A stretch of 64,000 nucleotides of DNA from Herbaspirillum sp. GW103 (GTDB lineage: Bacteria; Pseudomonadota; Gammaproteobacteria; Burkholderiales; Burkholderiaceae_D), in NCBI RefSeq assembly GCF_000261365.1, contig NZ_AJVC01000005.1, forward strand, positions 186,001 to 250,000, given 5' to 3'. Positions 49,928 through 58,474 of the stretch are shown here, piece by piece (within the stretch, counting starts at the first letter, position 1; each line of letters starts with the position of its first letter). The notes beneath the pieces were generated by a model, which was given only the letters and a program-made list of their open reading frames with translations, was not told the DNA's origin and did not search any database. The position numbers were made by a program, and so were the translations under genes.

Positions 49928-50832
49928 AGATCATGCTCACCGGCGCGACCGGCCAGGTCGGCCATGCCCTGGCCGAAACGCTGGGAGGCCACACGCTGGT
50001 AATGCCTGGTCGTGATGCCCTGGACTTGTCCAGGCCGGACCGGATCGCTTCCTGCGTGGAGCGCATCGCGCCTGATCTGATCATCAATCCGGCCGCCTAT
50101 ACGGCAGTCGACAAGGCCGAAGACGAACCGGAACTGGCCAGGCTCATCAACACCGAAGCGGTCCGCGCACTGGCGCAGGCGGCCGCCCTTCACGGCATCG
50201 GGCTGGTACATTTTTCCACCGATTACGTCTTCGATGGCACCAAGGAAGAGGCCTATCGCGAATCCGACCCGACTTGCCCGATCAACGTCTATGGACGCAC
50301 CAAACGGGACGGGGAATCCGCCATCATCGACAGCGGCTGCGCCTTCTGGATCCTGCGCACCAGTTGGGTGTATGGCCGGCATGGGGGCAATTTCATGAAG
50401 ACCATCCTGCGGCTGGCGCAAGAACGTGACGCGCTCTGCGTCGTCAATGACCAGTTTGGGGCACCCACCTTCGACGAGGTGATCGCGCAGACGCTCAGGC
50501 AGATGCTGGAAGCGGGCAAAGGCCGGATCACGGAGCACATGCGGGCCAGCACCGGGATCTATCACCTCACCTGCGGCGGCCAGACCAGCTGGCATGCCTA
50601 TGCTTGCAAGCTGATCGACGCCATGCCCTCCCTGGGCCTGGTATCGCGCATGAGCAGCCGGAACGTGCAGGGCATTGCCAGCGCGGCCTATCCGACGGCG
50701 GCACGACGCCCGGCCAATTCGCGGCTGCATACCGACAAACTGCGACACACCTTCCATCTGGATCTGCCCCACTGGGCCGAGGCGCTGGATCAGTGCCTTG
50801 CCCTGATGACGTCTTCGCCGTCATCACATTGA
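49924..50832 (+). CDS. rfbD: dTDP-4-dehydrorhamnose reductase
   Basis: 302 residues, extended SDR reducing dTDP-4-keto-L-rhamnose with NAD(P)H. G-A-T-G-Q-V-G near residues 6-12, TDYVFDGTKEEAY (about 100-112), and Y-x-x-x-K in VYGRTKRDGE (about 123-132). Last gene of the cluster; ATGA-type overlap with rfbC suggests coupled translation. Confidence 0.95.
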   Translation: MKIMLTGATGQVGHALAETLGGHTLVMPGRDALDLSRPDRIASCVERIAPDLIINPAAYTAVDKAEDEPELARLINTEAVRALAQAAALHGIGLVHFSTDYVFDGTKEEAYRESDPTCPINVYGRTKRDGESAIIDSGCAFWILRTSWVYGRHGGNFMKTILRLAQERDALCVVNDQFGAPTFDEVIAQTLRQMLEAGKGRITEHMRASTGIYHLTCGGQTSWHAYACKLIDAMPSLGLVSRMSSRNVQGIASAAYPTAARRPANSRLHTDKLRHTFHLDLPHWAEALDQCLALMTSSPSSH

Positions 50833-51056
50833 CCGCGCAGCATGGCTGCGGGTTGATATCGCGCAAAGCATCGGTCCGGCAACGCCTGCATACTGTTTCC
50901 CAGCAGAATACGTTGCTGTTTTTACAATTTTGTATCTATCCTGATGCCGGGTTGGAGCGTGGAAACCTGCTCCTGTCGCGGTGAGCCGGAAGGGTGAAGC
51001 GGGCGGACGCCGATGTTGCGGCGGGGAGTTCAGAAGCTGAACCGCAAGGAAGAAGG

Positions 51057-51132
51057 TGGCGCGGCTGGCGGGGATCGAACCCACGACCCTTGGCTTCGGA
51101 GGCCAATACTCTATCCACTGAGCTACAGCCGC
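51057..51132 (-). tRNA. tRNA-Arg (anticodon CCG)
   Basis: A 76-nt minus-strand cloverleaf with encoded CCA. Acceptor GCGGCTG pairs fully with CAGCCGC, discriminator G. Anticodon stem TTGGC/GCCAA encloses CTCCGAA (anticodon CCG), T-loop TTCGATC. Reads CGG codons. Confidence 0.97.
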
Positions 51133-51234
51133 GCTGATGGGGAGAACCCCGGAAAGGCCTGAAGGATACCGTCTTTCCAGCGGGACGTCCATGGCGCTGG
51201 CGGTTTTTCCGTGTCAAACGGAAAGCATTGTGAC

Positions 51235-51240
51235 TATAAT
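51235..51240 (+). promoter_or_regulatory. -10 element upstream of the cytochrome c gene
   Basis: TATAAT at 134 bp before the ATG, with the weak -35-like GTCAAA about 17 bp upstream. A possible sigma-70 promoter. Confidence 0.4.
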
Positions 51241-51373
51241 CAAGAGTTCGGCGAGAGAGCGCAATGAAAGCCCTGCCTGATCCCAGTTCCACGCAATGCC
51301 AGGCGATAAGGCGATACAAAGGGAACCGACGTTTTCCGCCCCAATTTCGAGGAAACATTACGGAGGGACGCCC

Positions 51374-51934
51374 ATGAGCTCAGCTCAGCATGAACACGAG
51401 TCGGCAATCAAGACTCCCAAGCAATTGATCGCAGCCGTCGTCGCAGGTTTCATGGTGCCCATCGTGTGCATCGTGCTGCTCGTGCAGTACGTGACCAACG
51501 GCCAGAAAACCGGGGCCGGCTCCGACGGCCAGACGCCCGAGATGATCGCGGCACGCATCAAACCCGTCTCCGACGAAGGCTTCACCTTCCGTGATGCCAA
51601 CGGTCCCAAGCAACTGCTCTCTGGTGAAGAAGTCTACAAGACCACCTGCGCCGCCTGCCACGGCGCCGGCGTGGCCGGTGCCCCCAAGGTCGGTGACGCC
51701 GCCTCCTGGCAGGCCCGCATCGCACAAGGCTATGACACCCTGGTCTCGCACGCCATCAACGGCCTGCGCGCCATGCCCGCCAAGGGCGGCAACCCGGACC
51801 TGGACGATGTCGAAATCCAGCGTACCGTGGTCTACATGGCCAACCAGTCCGGCGCCAAGTTCAAGGAACCCGAAGTGAAGGCCCCGGCAGCCGCCGAAGG
51901 CGCTGCACCCGCCACCGAAGCACCGGCCAAGTAA
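51374..51934 (+). CDS. Membrane-anchored cytochrome c5-like protein
   Basis: 186 residues. N-terminal TM anchor (LIAAVVAGFMVPIVCIVLLVQ, about 18-38), then a class I c-type domain with haem motif C-A-A-C-H (92-96) and the axial Met in G-L-R-A-M-P (about 141), ending in an Ala/Pro/Glu-rich tail. It carries electrons in the periplasm. Start chosen at 51374 because GGAGGG lies about 6 bp upstream and MSSAQHEHES precedes the TM helix; the frame is open to 51296. Confidence 0.92.
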   Translation: MSSAQHEHESAIKTPKQLIAAVVAGFMVPIVCIVLLVQYVTNGQKTGAGSDGQTPEMIAARIKPVSDEGFTFRDANGPKQLLSGEEVYKTTCAACHGAGVAGAPKVGDAASWQARIAQGYDTLVSHAINGLRAMPAKGGNPDLDDVEIQRTVVYMANQSGAKFKEPEVKAPAAAEGAAPATEAPAK

Positions 51935-51972
51935 TCGCCGCAACGCCGGCGTCCCGGCGGTCGGCCTGAACA

Positions 51973-52006
51973 AAAAATCCCCGAACCAGGCGTCGGGGAT
52001 TTTTTT
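51973..52006 (+). terminator. Rho-independent terminator of the cytochrome c gene
   Basis: AATCCCCGA / TCGGGGATT arms (51976-51984, 51993-52001) with A-run on the left and T-run on the right, so it may also work for the opposite strand. Confidence 0.85.
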
Positions 52007-52108
52007 CATTTCCATTCACCTGCATGCGGAGCTGAAAAACGGCCCCGCACATCAGCCGCTTCGGCTGCGCCCGTTCACCGGACGCTCCGAAGCATCCTTC
52101 ATATCGCC

Positions 52109-52807
52109 TCAATACCGCTGTGGTGGCGGGGGCGGCGGATAGTTGCCCGGTGCGGCGGCCTGCTGCTCGGCCACGAAGATTTCCACACGGCGGTTCTTGG
52201 CGCGGTTGGCATCGCTGGTGTTGGGCACCAGCGGCTCATGCGAGCCACGCCCCATGATGCTGAAGCGGCTGGCGGCCACGCCACGCGCGGTCAGGTAATC
52301 GCGGGTACGCGCTGCGCGCTGCTGCGACAGCGGGTCGTTGATGGCATCGTTGCCGGTGTTGTCGGTGTGCCCCACGATGGTCACGGTGGTGGCCGGGTTC
52401 TCCACCAGGGTGGCGGCGAAACGGTCCAGCACCGGACGCATCTCCGGCTTGATGTCGGCACGGCCGGTATCGAAAGAGATATCGCTGGGGATTTCCAGCT
52501 TCAGGCGGTTGTCGGCGGTCTGCGTGACTTGTACGCCAGTACCCTGGGTCGCCTGCTCCATGGCACGCTTCTGGTTTTCCATGCGGTTGGACCAGATGTT
52601 GCCGGCCACCGCACCAATGGCACCACCAATGGCCGCACCGCCCAGTGCACGTCCGCCACCGCCGCCGCCGGTGGCCGCACCGATGATGCCGCCCAGGCCC
52701 GCGCCAATACCTGCACCGGTGGCCGTACCGCGCTGGGTCGGGCTCATGTCGGCGCAGCCGGAGAGCGCCAGTACGCCGGCGATCGCTGCAATTGAAATTT
52801 TCTTCAT
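52109..52807 (-). CDS. OmpA-family outer-membrane lipoprotein (YiaD-like)
   Basis: 232 residues. Lipobox A-L-S-G-C at 14-18 followed by ADM; then a Gly-rich glycine-zipper segment (about 30-75, GAGIGAGLGGIIGAATGGG) that likely spans or packs against membrane, and a C-terminal OmpA domain binding peptidoglycan (IVGHTDNTGNDAINDPLSQQRA and N-R-R-V-E-I). A polyproline tail ends it. Anchors the outer membrane to the cell wall. Monocistronic. Confidence 0.92.
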   Translation of the reverse strand: MKKISIAAIAGVLALSGCADMSPTQRGTATGAGIGAGLGGIIGAATGGGGGGRALGGAAIGGAIGAVAGNIWSNRMENQKRAMEQATQGTGVQVTQTADNRLKLEIPSDISFDTGRADIKPEMRPVLDRFAATLVENPATTVTIVGHTDNTGNDAINDPLSQQRAARTRDYLTARGVAASRFSIMGRGSHEPLVPNTSDANRAKNRRVEIFVAEQQAAAPGNYPPPPPPQRY

Positions 52808-52925
52808 GTCATGTCCTTTCTTGCCTTCTCAGTCTTGTTGTCCAGGCCATGGGCCGGTGTCCTTCAGAGCGCATCGGGGCCGATATGTTCCTGCCGCGCT
52901 TGGCAACGCGCCACGCATAAACGAC

Positions 52926-52951
52926 AAAGGCATCCGGAACTCCGGATGCCT
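52926..52951 (-). terminator. Terminator of the yqjD-yqjE-yqjK-like operon
   Basis: Perfect 11-bp stem AAGGCATCCGG / CCGGATGCCTT with AACT loop, followed on the minus strand by TTTGTCGTTT. Lies about 40 bp past the 52992 stop. Confidence 0.7.
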
Positions 52952-52991
52952 TCGGGGAAACCTCACGGCCCGGCAGCCCGTAGTGCAGCCA

Positions 52992-53429
52992 TCATTCCTG
53001 CTCGGGCGGCCCTTGCAGTGCGGGCGCGTCGGCCTCCTCGCGGGCGCTGCCACGCTGGCTGAAGTAGTAGGTCAACCCGCCCGCCGCGGCGATCACGGCA
53101 CCCATCATCAGCGGCTTGCGCAACCAGCGGCGCGACAACAGCGATGCGCCCGTCATCAGCAATGGGGTCACCGTCTGCAGGTTCAGGTTGCCCAGCCCGC
53201 CGCCAAGCGATTTCAGCGACTTGATCGACTGTACCGTTCTGCCGCCACCAAACAGCGAGGCGGCGAAATGGCCCACTCGGCTCAAGGCGCCCTTGGCGAG
53301 CGACTCGGCGCTCAGATTCTCGCGCACCACTTCGCGCGCCTCCATCACGCCCAGCCGGTACAACGCGCCCTGCGCCAGCACCTTGCGCTTGCGTTCCTCA
53401 TGGGTCATGCCCTGGTCCTGATCGCTCAT
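52992..53429 (-). CDS. YqjK-like protein of the yqjDEK cluster
   Basis: 145 residues. N-terminal charged segment SDQDQGMTHEERKRKVLAQG followed by LYRLGVMEAREVVRENL; one short hydrophobic stretch near residues 108-122 (PLMMGAVIAAAGGLTYYF). Not a recognised enzyme. Context with a holin-like YqjE and a DUF883 (YqjD) protein, the same order as E. coli yqjD-yqjE-yqjK, is the main clue. Probably membrane-associated. Confidence 0.6.
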   Translation of the reverse strand: MSDQDQGMTHEERKRKVLAQGALYRLGVMEAREVVRENLSAESLAKGALSRVGHFAASLFGGGRTVQSIKSLKSLGGGLGNLNLQTVTPLLMTGASLLSRRWLRKPLMMGAVIAAAGGLTYYFSQRGSAREEADAPALQGPPEQE

Positions 53430-53484
53430 GCAGTCCTCATTGAACTAGGAAAATTGCCACAGACATCACGTGCAGGCCGTCTCA

Positions 53485-53886
53485 TCACAACAGCGCATCG
53501 CGATCCTTGCGCAGCTCGGACATGGTCTGTGGCAACGACAGCTTGCCCTGCATCAGCACCGACCTGGCGTAGTACACCAGACCCACGGTCGCCACGCTGA
53601 AGACCACACCCAGCAGTGCCAGGATCTTCCAGCCCCAGGTGTCCCAGGCCAGCATGACCACCAGCACCGACCAGAAGGCGATGGCGAACCACAGCGCCAC
53701 CGCCGCCAACACGAAGATGACGGCGAAGCGGACCAGATTGGCACCGATCTCCGACATCTCCAGCGAAGCCAGTTCGATGCGGCTGATGATGAGGCCCAGC
53801 AGGTTCTTGGCCAGACCCAGCAAACCCGCCGTCAGACCTGGGTTGGCGGCGTGGGCGGTCGGGCCTTCCTTGTGGGGAGTCGCCAT
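53485..53886 (-). CDS. Phage holin family (YqjE-like) membrane protein
   Basis: 133 residues from the Met at 53886; the frame is open upstream without homology. Core GLLGLAKNLLGLIISRIELASLE and two TM helices (FAVIFVLAAVALWFAIAFWSV and ILALLGVVFSVATVGLVYYA) typical of the YqjE/phage_holin_3_6 family. Not itself lytic as far as is known. Middle gene of the trio, 12 bp after the DUF883 gene. Confidence 0.85.
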   Translation of the reverse strand: MATPHKEGPTAHAANPGLTAGLLGLAKNLLGLIISRIELASLEMSEIGANLVRFAVIFVLAAVALWFAIAFWSVLVVMLAWDTWGWKILALLGVVFSVATVGLVYYARSVLMQGKLSLPQTMSELRKDRDALL

Positions 53887-53897
53887 CGGCGCGGCGC

Positions 53898-54206
53898 TTA
53901 CTTGCTGCGACCGATGACCAGGCCCACCAGCAGGCCCAGGCCTGCCGAAATGGCCACGGCACGCCACGGATTCTCATGGACGTAGTCGTCGGTCTTGGCA
54001 GCGACTTCCTTGCCCTTCTCGATGGCGGCGGTCTGGGCGGTCTGGGCGGCTTCGGCAGCGGCCTCCAGCAGGGTCAGGCCGCGTGCGCGCAGCTCGTCAG
54101 CCTTTTCGCCGGTGGCGGCGGCGGCTTCGGCGAACAATGCCTGGGCGTCCTTGACCAGTGTCTTCATGTCATTGCGAACGGTCTTCAATGCGGGGGATTG
54201 AGGCAT
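53898..54206 (-). CDS. DUF883 family protein (YqjD/ElaB-like)
   Basis: 102 residues: a helical N-terminus with DMKTLVKDAQALFAEAAAAT, then a C-terminal single TM anchor AVAISAGLGLLVGLVIGR with the D-x-x-V-x-x-N-P-W motif before it (YVHENPWRAV). ElaB/YqjD proteins are inner-membrane-anchored and bind ribosomes in stationary phase in E. coli. Start at 54206 has AAAGGAG upstream. First of the three-gene operon. Confidence 0.9.
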   Translation of the reverse strand: MPQSPALKTVRNDMKTLVKDAQALFAEAAAATGEKADELRARGLTLLEAAAEAAQTAQTAAIEKGKEVAAKTDDYVHENPWRAVAISAGLGLLVGLVIGRSK

Positions 54207-54434
54207 GTAAATTCTCCTTTTTTGCCGGTGATGAAAAAGACAAGCAAGTCGCCGCTCCCTGAACGCTGCACCTCGACAGATGCTGCATTGCGACGACCTT
54301 TTGATTCTACAGAGTCCGCAACGAAGCGGATAGCGCATTGCAGCCATGCTGCAAAGGCGATGCAGCTGGCTTGCGCCCGCGCAAAGAGGGTTCGATGACG
54401 CCGGCGGGCTTAGGTTCCGGCCAATCCGGCAGGA

Positions 54435-55592
54435 TCAGAAACGGGTTTCGCGTGCTGCCCGCAGGAAACTGTCCAGAATCGGCGTGCAGTCCAGCAATTC
54501 GGGACCGCCGGCCCGGTGGAATTCCGGGTGCCACTGCAGGCCCATGACGAAAGGCGCCTTGCGATAGCGGATCGCCTCCACGATCTGGTCCGGCCCCGAC
54601 ACGGCCTCCACCGACAGATCCCGTCCCAGGTTGTGTACCGCCTGGTGGTGGATGGAGTTGACGATCGCATTCTCGGTCTTGACCATGCCCGCCAGGGACG
54701 AACCCTGCGGGAAATGCAGGGCGTGGTAATTGCTGTCGTACTGCTCGTTGACGTGCGGGATGGCGGTGGGCACGTCAGTGGCAATGTCCTGGTAGAGCGT
54801 GCCGCCGAAAGCCACGTTGATCAGCTGGCAGCCACGGCAGATACCCAGTACCGGCTTGCCGGCCTCGATGAATTCATGCAGCAGTTCCAGCTCGTACATG
54901 TCGCGCACGCGGTCGCCGCTCCATTCGGGGCGGGTCGCGGCCTGCGCATAACTCTGCGGCGAAACGTCGGCACCGCCCTGCAATACCAGGCCATCCAGAT
55001 GCTTGGCATAGTCACGCAGGCGGATGTTGCTGGGGTGGACCAGGCCATTGGTATTGACGGTCGGGATCATGAACACCAGCACGTCACGCGACATCACCCA
55101 TTGCGCGATCGATTCTTCCAGGTACTGCAGGGTCTTGCTGCGCAAGCCCTTGGCGCCGCTCTCAGGATGGAAGATGCGTGCCGACACGCCGATCTTGAGG
55201 GTACGCTGCATGACGCGGCGCCCGGCCTTGTCCGACAGCTGGCGCAGGCGCGCCGTCAGGAAGCGCCAGGTCTGCGCCCAGGGCGCATCGCCCGCATGAT
55301 GGGGCGGCGGCGGCAAGGAGGTGTAGACGCTCTGCTGCGCCTGACCTGTCGCCTGGGCCTCGGTCGCCTCGGCAACGGTTTGCGCGCCCGGTCCCGGCTG
55401 GGCCGGCGTGGTCGGGGTCCCGGCCGTTGCCGCTGCGGCTACCACCGTGGTAGCCGGTGCGACGGAAGGCTGTGCAGGCGTCTGGGAGGCGGCCGGCGCC
55501 CCGGAGGCATCGGCGGAGACTGGCTTGGCCGGCGCCGCACCCGGGGTGCGGTCTGGCGGCAGGTTGGCTTCGGAATCTTGGATGTCGGACAT
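54435..55592 (-). CDS. Class I glutamine amidotransferase / gamma-glutamyl-GABA hydrolase-like protein
   Basis: 385 residues. The C-terminal 250 residues are a peptidase C26 (PuuD-like) domain: nucleophile Cys252 in GICRGCQLINVAFGG, His in MGLQWHPEF near 350-357. The first 125 residues are an Ala/Pro/Thr-rich, low-complexity extension not seen in PuuD (about 254 residues), containing no signal peptide. It hydrolyses gamma-glutamyl bonds by family; substrate unknown. Monocistronic; divergent from the KefF-like gene. Confidence 0.85.
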   Translation of the reverse strand: MSDIQDSEANLPPDRTPGAAPAKPVSADASGAPAASQTPAQPSVAPATTVVAAAATAGTPTTPAQPGPGAQTVAEATEAQATGQAQQSVYTSLPPPPHHAGDAPWAQTWRFLTARLRQLSDKAGRRVMQRTLKIGVSARIFHPESGAKGLRSKTLQYLEESIAQWVMSRDVLVFMIPTVNTNGLVHPSNIRLRDYAKHLDGLVLQGGADVSPQSYAQAATRPEWSGDRVRDMYELELLHEFIEAGKPVLGICRGCQLINVAFGGTLYQDIATDVPTAIPHVNEQYDSNYHALHFPQGSSLAGMVKTENAIVNSIHHQAVHNLGRDLSVEAVSGPDQIVEAIRYRKAPFVMGLQWHPEFHRAGGPELLDCTPILDSFLRAARETRF

Positions 55593-55889
55593 GGCTGCAA
55601 TAAGTGATCAGGATGAATGAACTGCGGCCAGTGGCATCGTCGGCAAGCTAGCCGGCGATGGCGCGACGGGCCCGGGGAGTGGCTGAGTATAAGCGCATTG
55701 CCCGGCTTTGGACACCTGCCCGCCAGACAGTGGGCGAGCAGTTTCATACAAGCCGGCCCATGTGCTTTCATGGCACACTCCCTTTGCTCATCATGGCAGA
55801 CAACACAAAGGCCACGCATGTTCCGGCCATTTGCGCCGCAGCCGCAAGTGTCCGCCCTGCCCGCCACCTACCTAGCCCGCACCGCCACC

Positions 55890-56411
55890 ATGTCCAAGGT
55901 CCTGATTCTGTATGCCCATCCCGCCGCCGAGCTCTCACGCACCAACCGCCTGATGCTCCAGGCCGCCACGCGCCTGCCCGGCGTGACCGTGCATGACCTC
56001 TACGAGCACTACCCCGACTTCCACATCGATGTGCCATACGAGCAGCAGTTGCTCAGTCAGGCCGAACTGATCGTCATGCAGCATCCCATCCACTGGTACA
56101 GCATGCCGCCCCTGCAGAAGCAATGGCTGGACAGCGTACTGGCGCGCGGCTGGGCCTTCGGTCACGACGGCCATGCGCTGGAGGGCAAGCGATTCTGGCT
56201 GGTGGCCTCCACCGGCGGCGAGACGGCGTCCTACCAGAGCAGCGGACGCCACGGCCATCACTTCGCCGACTTCCTGCCGCCCTACCAGCAGACCGCGCGC
56301 CTGTGCGGCATGCAGTGGGTGGAGCCGCTGATCCTGCATGGCGCCCATCACGTCCCGCCGGTAGCGTTCCAGCACCATGTGGATCGCTACCTGGAGGGCC
56401 TGCAGGCATGA
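55890..56411 (+). CDS. NAD(P)H oxidoreductase (KefF-like ancillary protein)
   Basis: 173 residues, flavodoxin-like quinone reductase fold. Starts MSKVLILYAHPAAELSRTN; later VMQHPIHWYSMPPLQKQWLDSVL is the family flavin-loop region. The frame is open 91 codons upstream, but only from 55890 does it match. KefF binds and activates KefC in E. coli in response to glutathione adducts. It is followed 70 bp later by a KefC-type antiporter gene, so a functional pair is likely. Confidence 0.88.
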   Translation: MSKVLILYAHPAAELSRTNRLMLQAATRLPGVTVHDLYEHYPDFHIDVPYEQQLLSQAELIVMQHPIHWYSMPPLQKQWLDSVLARGWAFGHDGHALEGKRFWLVASTGGETASYQSSGRHGHHFADFLPPYQQTARLCGMQWVEPLILHGAHHVPPVAFQHHVDRYLEGLQA

Positions 56412-56481
56412 GCCACGCCGCTGCTTTCTCACCAATCCTCGCGCATGCCCGCGCGACTGCTTCAACTGACCGGACCTCACC

Positions 56482-58320
56482 ATGGATGAACAACTGCTGA
56501 TCGCCCTCGTCTACCTGCTGGCGGCGGTGGCGGCCGTGCCCATCGCCAAGCGCCTGGGACTGGGCGCGGTACTGGGCTACCTGCTGGCCGGCATCGTCAT
56601 CGGCCCGTGGGGACTGGGGCTCATTACCGAGGTCAAGCACATCCTCGAATTTTCTGAATTCGGCGTGGTACTGCTGCTGTTCCTGATCGGTCTCGAACTG
56701 GACCCCAAACGTTTGTGGGCCTTGCGCCGTTCCATCTTCGGCTGGGGCAGCGTGCAGGTGGCCGCCGTATCGCTGGCCCTGTTCGCCGCTGCGCTGGCGG
56801 CGGGGGTACCGTGGCGCATCGGGCTCATCGGCGCGCTCGGCATGTCGCTTTCGTCGACCGCCATCGCCCTGGCCACGCTGGGCGAGCGCAAGCTCACCGC
56901 CACGCCGGCAGGCGCGGCCGGGTTTTCCATCCTGCTGTTCCAGGACATCGCCGCCATCCCCATGATGGCCGCCGTCCCCCTGCTGGGCGTGGCCGCCAGC
57001 CAGGGCAGCGGGCAAGGCTGGCTGCATGCAGGCCAGGTAGCACTGGTGATCGCGCTGCTGATCTTCGGCGGGCGCGTGCTGATCCGCCCCATCCTGCGCA
57101 TCATCGCCAAGACCGACATGCGCGAGATCTTCACCGCCTTCGCCCTGCTGCTGGTCATCTCCACCTGCCTGCTGATGCAGTCGGTGGGCATGTCGATGGC
57201 GCTGGGCACTTTCCTGGCCGGCGTGCTGCTGGCCGATTCCGAATACCGCCATGCACTGGAAAGCGACCTGGAACCCTTCAAGGGCTTGCTGCTGGGTCTG
57301 TTCTTCATAGCCGTGGGCATGTCGGTGGACTTTGGCGTCTTCCTCGCCCAGCCCTGGCGCATCCTCGGCATGGTGGCGGGCTTCCTGACCATCAAGACGG
57401 GGGTGATGTGGTTCCTCGGACGCTGCTTCGGCATCCCGCGAGGACAGCAATTATTCTTTGCCTTCCTGCTGTCGCAGGGCGGGGAATTCGCCTTCATCGT
57501 CTTTGGCGCCGCCGTCACCGCCAAGGTACTGACCCCGGAGGTCTCCTCCATGCTGGTGGTCGTGGTGGCACTGTCGATGCTGGTCACGCCGCTGCTGTTG
57601 CTGGTGCATGACCGCCTGCTGGTGCGCTGGCTGGAAGGCGGCAAGCGCCGCCCGGAAGACCGGATCGGCCCGCAGGACAATGCCGTCATCATCGCCGGCT
57701 TCGGACGCTTTGGCCAGATCGTGGGACGTCTGCTGGCAGCCAACGACATCGGCGCCACAGTGCTGGATCATGATCCGGACCAGATCGATTTCCTGCGCAA
57801 GTTCGGCTTCAAGGTGTTCTATGGCGACGCCACCCGCATCGACCTGTTGCGCACCGCCGGTGCCGACAAGGCCAAGGTCCTGGTGATCGCCATCGACGAT
57901 GCGCAGGCCGCACTGGACATGGTGGAAAAAGTGCGCGAGGAATTCCCGCACCTGCAGATCGCGGCCCGTGCCCGCAACGTCACGCACTACTATGACCTGA
58001 TGGACCGGGGCGTTACGGTACTGGAACGCGAGACTTTCGAAAGTGCCCTGCACATGGGGCGACAGGTGTTGCAGCAACTGGACTTCGGCGCCTATCGTGC
58101 GCGCGAGGCCGCCATGAAATTCCGCTCTCACAATCTGAAAACCCTGGCAGCGCTCTACCCGCACTACAAGGACCAGGCACAGATGGTATCGATGGCCGTG
58201 CAGGCCCGCGAAGAATTGCAGGCCATGTTCGCCGGTGACCGCGAAGCCATGGAGCGCGACCATGCGCATGACCAGTGGCGCGAGAAACCAGCAGCAACCC
58301 CGCCATCGTCGGCAGAATAA
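56482..58320 (+). CDS. CPA2 monovalent cation:proton antiporter with RCK domain (KefB/KefC-type)
   Basis: 612 residues. About 12 TM helices (residues 1-385), with VLLLFLIGLELDPKRLW and FQDIAAIPM typical of CPA2 antiporters, then a cytosolic TrkA-N (RCK) nucleotide-binding domain starting N-A-V-I-I-A-G-F-G-R-F-G-Q (about 395-407). In this family it exports K+ in exchange for H+, silenced by glutathione and opened by its adducts. The KefF-like gene just upstream supports the assignment. Charged C-terminus. Confidence 0.92.
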   Translation: MDEQLLIALVYLLAAVAAVPIAKRLGLGAVLGYLLAGIVIGPWGLGLITEVKHILEFSEFGVVLLLFLIGLELDPKRLWALRRSIFGWGSVQVAAVSLALFAAALAAGVPWRIGLIGALGMSLSSTAIALATLGERKLTATPAGAAGFSILLFQDIAAIPMMAAVPLLGVAASQGSGQGWLHAGQVALVIALLIFGGRVLIRPILRIIAKTDMREIFTAFALLLVISTCLLMQSVGMSMALGTFLAGVLLADSEYRHALESDLEPFKGLLLGLFFIAVGMSVDFGVFLAQPWRILGMVAGFLTIKTGVMWFLGRCFGIPRGQQLFFAFLLSQGGEFAFIVFGAAVTAKVLTPEVSSMLVVVVALSMLVTPLLLLVHDRLLVRWLEGGKRRPEDRIGPQDNAVIIAGFGRFGQIVGRLLAANDIGATVLDHDPDQIDFLRKFGFKVFYGDATRIDLLRTAGADKAKVLVIAIDDAQAALDMVEKVREEFPHLQIAARARNVTHYYDLMDRGVTVLERETFESALHMGRQVLQQLDFGAYRAREAAMKFRSHNLKTLAALYPHYKDQAQMVSMAVQAREELQAMFAGDREAMERDHAHDQWREKPAATPPSSAE

Positions 58321-58353
58321 AAAAAGGCCGGACACGCTTGCGCACATCCGGCC
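58319..58353 (-). terminator. Terminator of the DegP-like protease gene
   Basis: On the minus strand GGCCGGA pairs with TCCGGCC (58347-58353 with 58326-58332) and is followed by seven T. It overlaps the end of the convergent antiporter gene. Confidence 0.75.
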
Positions 58354-58362
58354 AAATCCCTC

Positions 58363-58431
58363 ACTGCTTACTGCTTACCACTTACTACTCACTACTCACT
58401 GCTTACTGCTCACCGGTACTACTCACTGCTA
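58363..58431. repeat. Degenerate heptamer tandem repeat
   Basis: Ten head-to-tail units of consensus ACTRCTY, one of them a six-base version: ACTGCTT, ACTGCTT, ACCACTT, ACTACTC, ACTACTC and so on. It lies in the 3' untranslated part of the protease transcript, between the stop at 58475 and the terminator. Confidence 0.8.
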
Positions 58432-58474
58432 AACCTCAAGACTTCAACGACGTCGATCGCATGAACCGTCCGGA

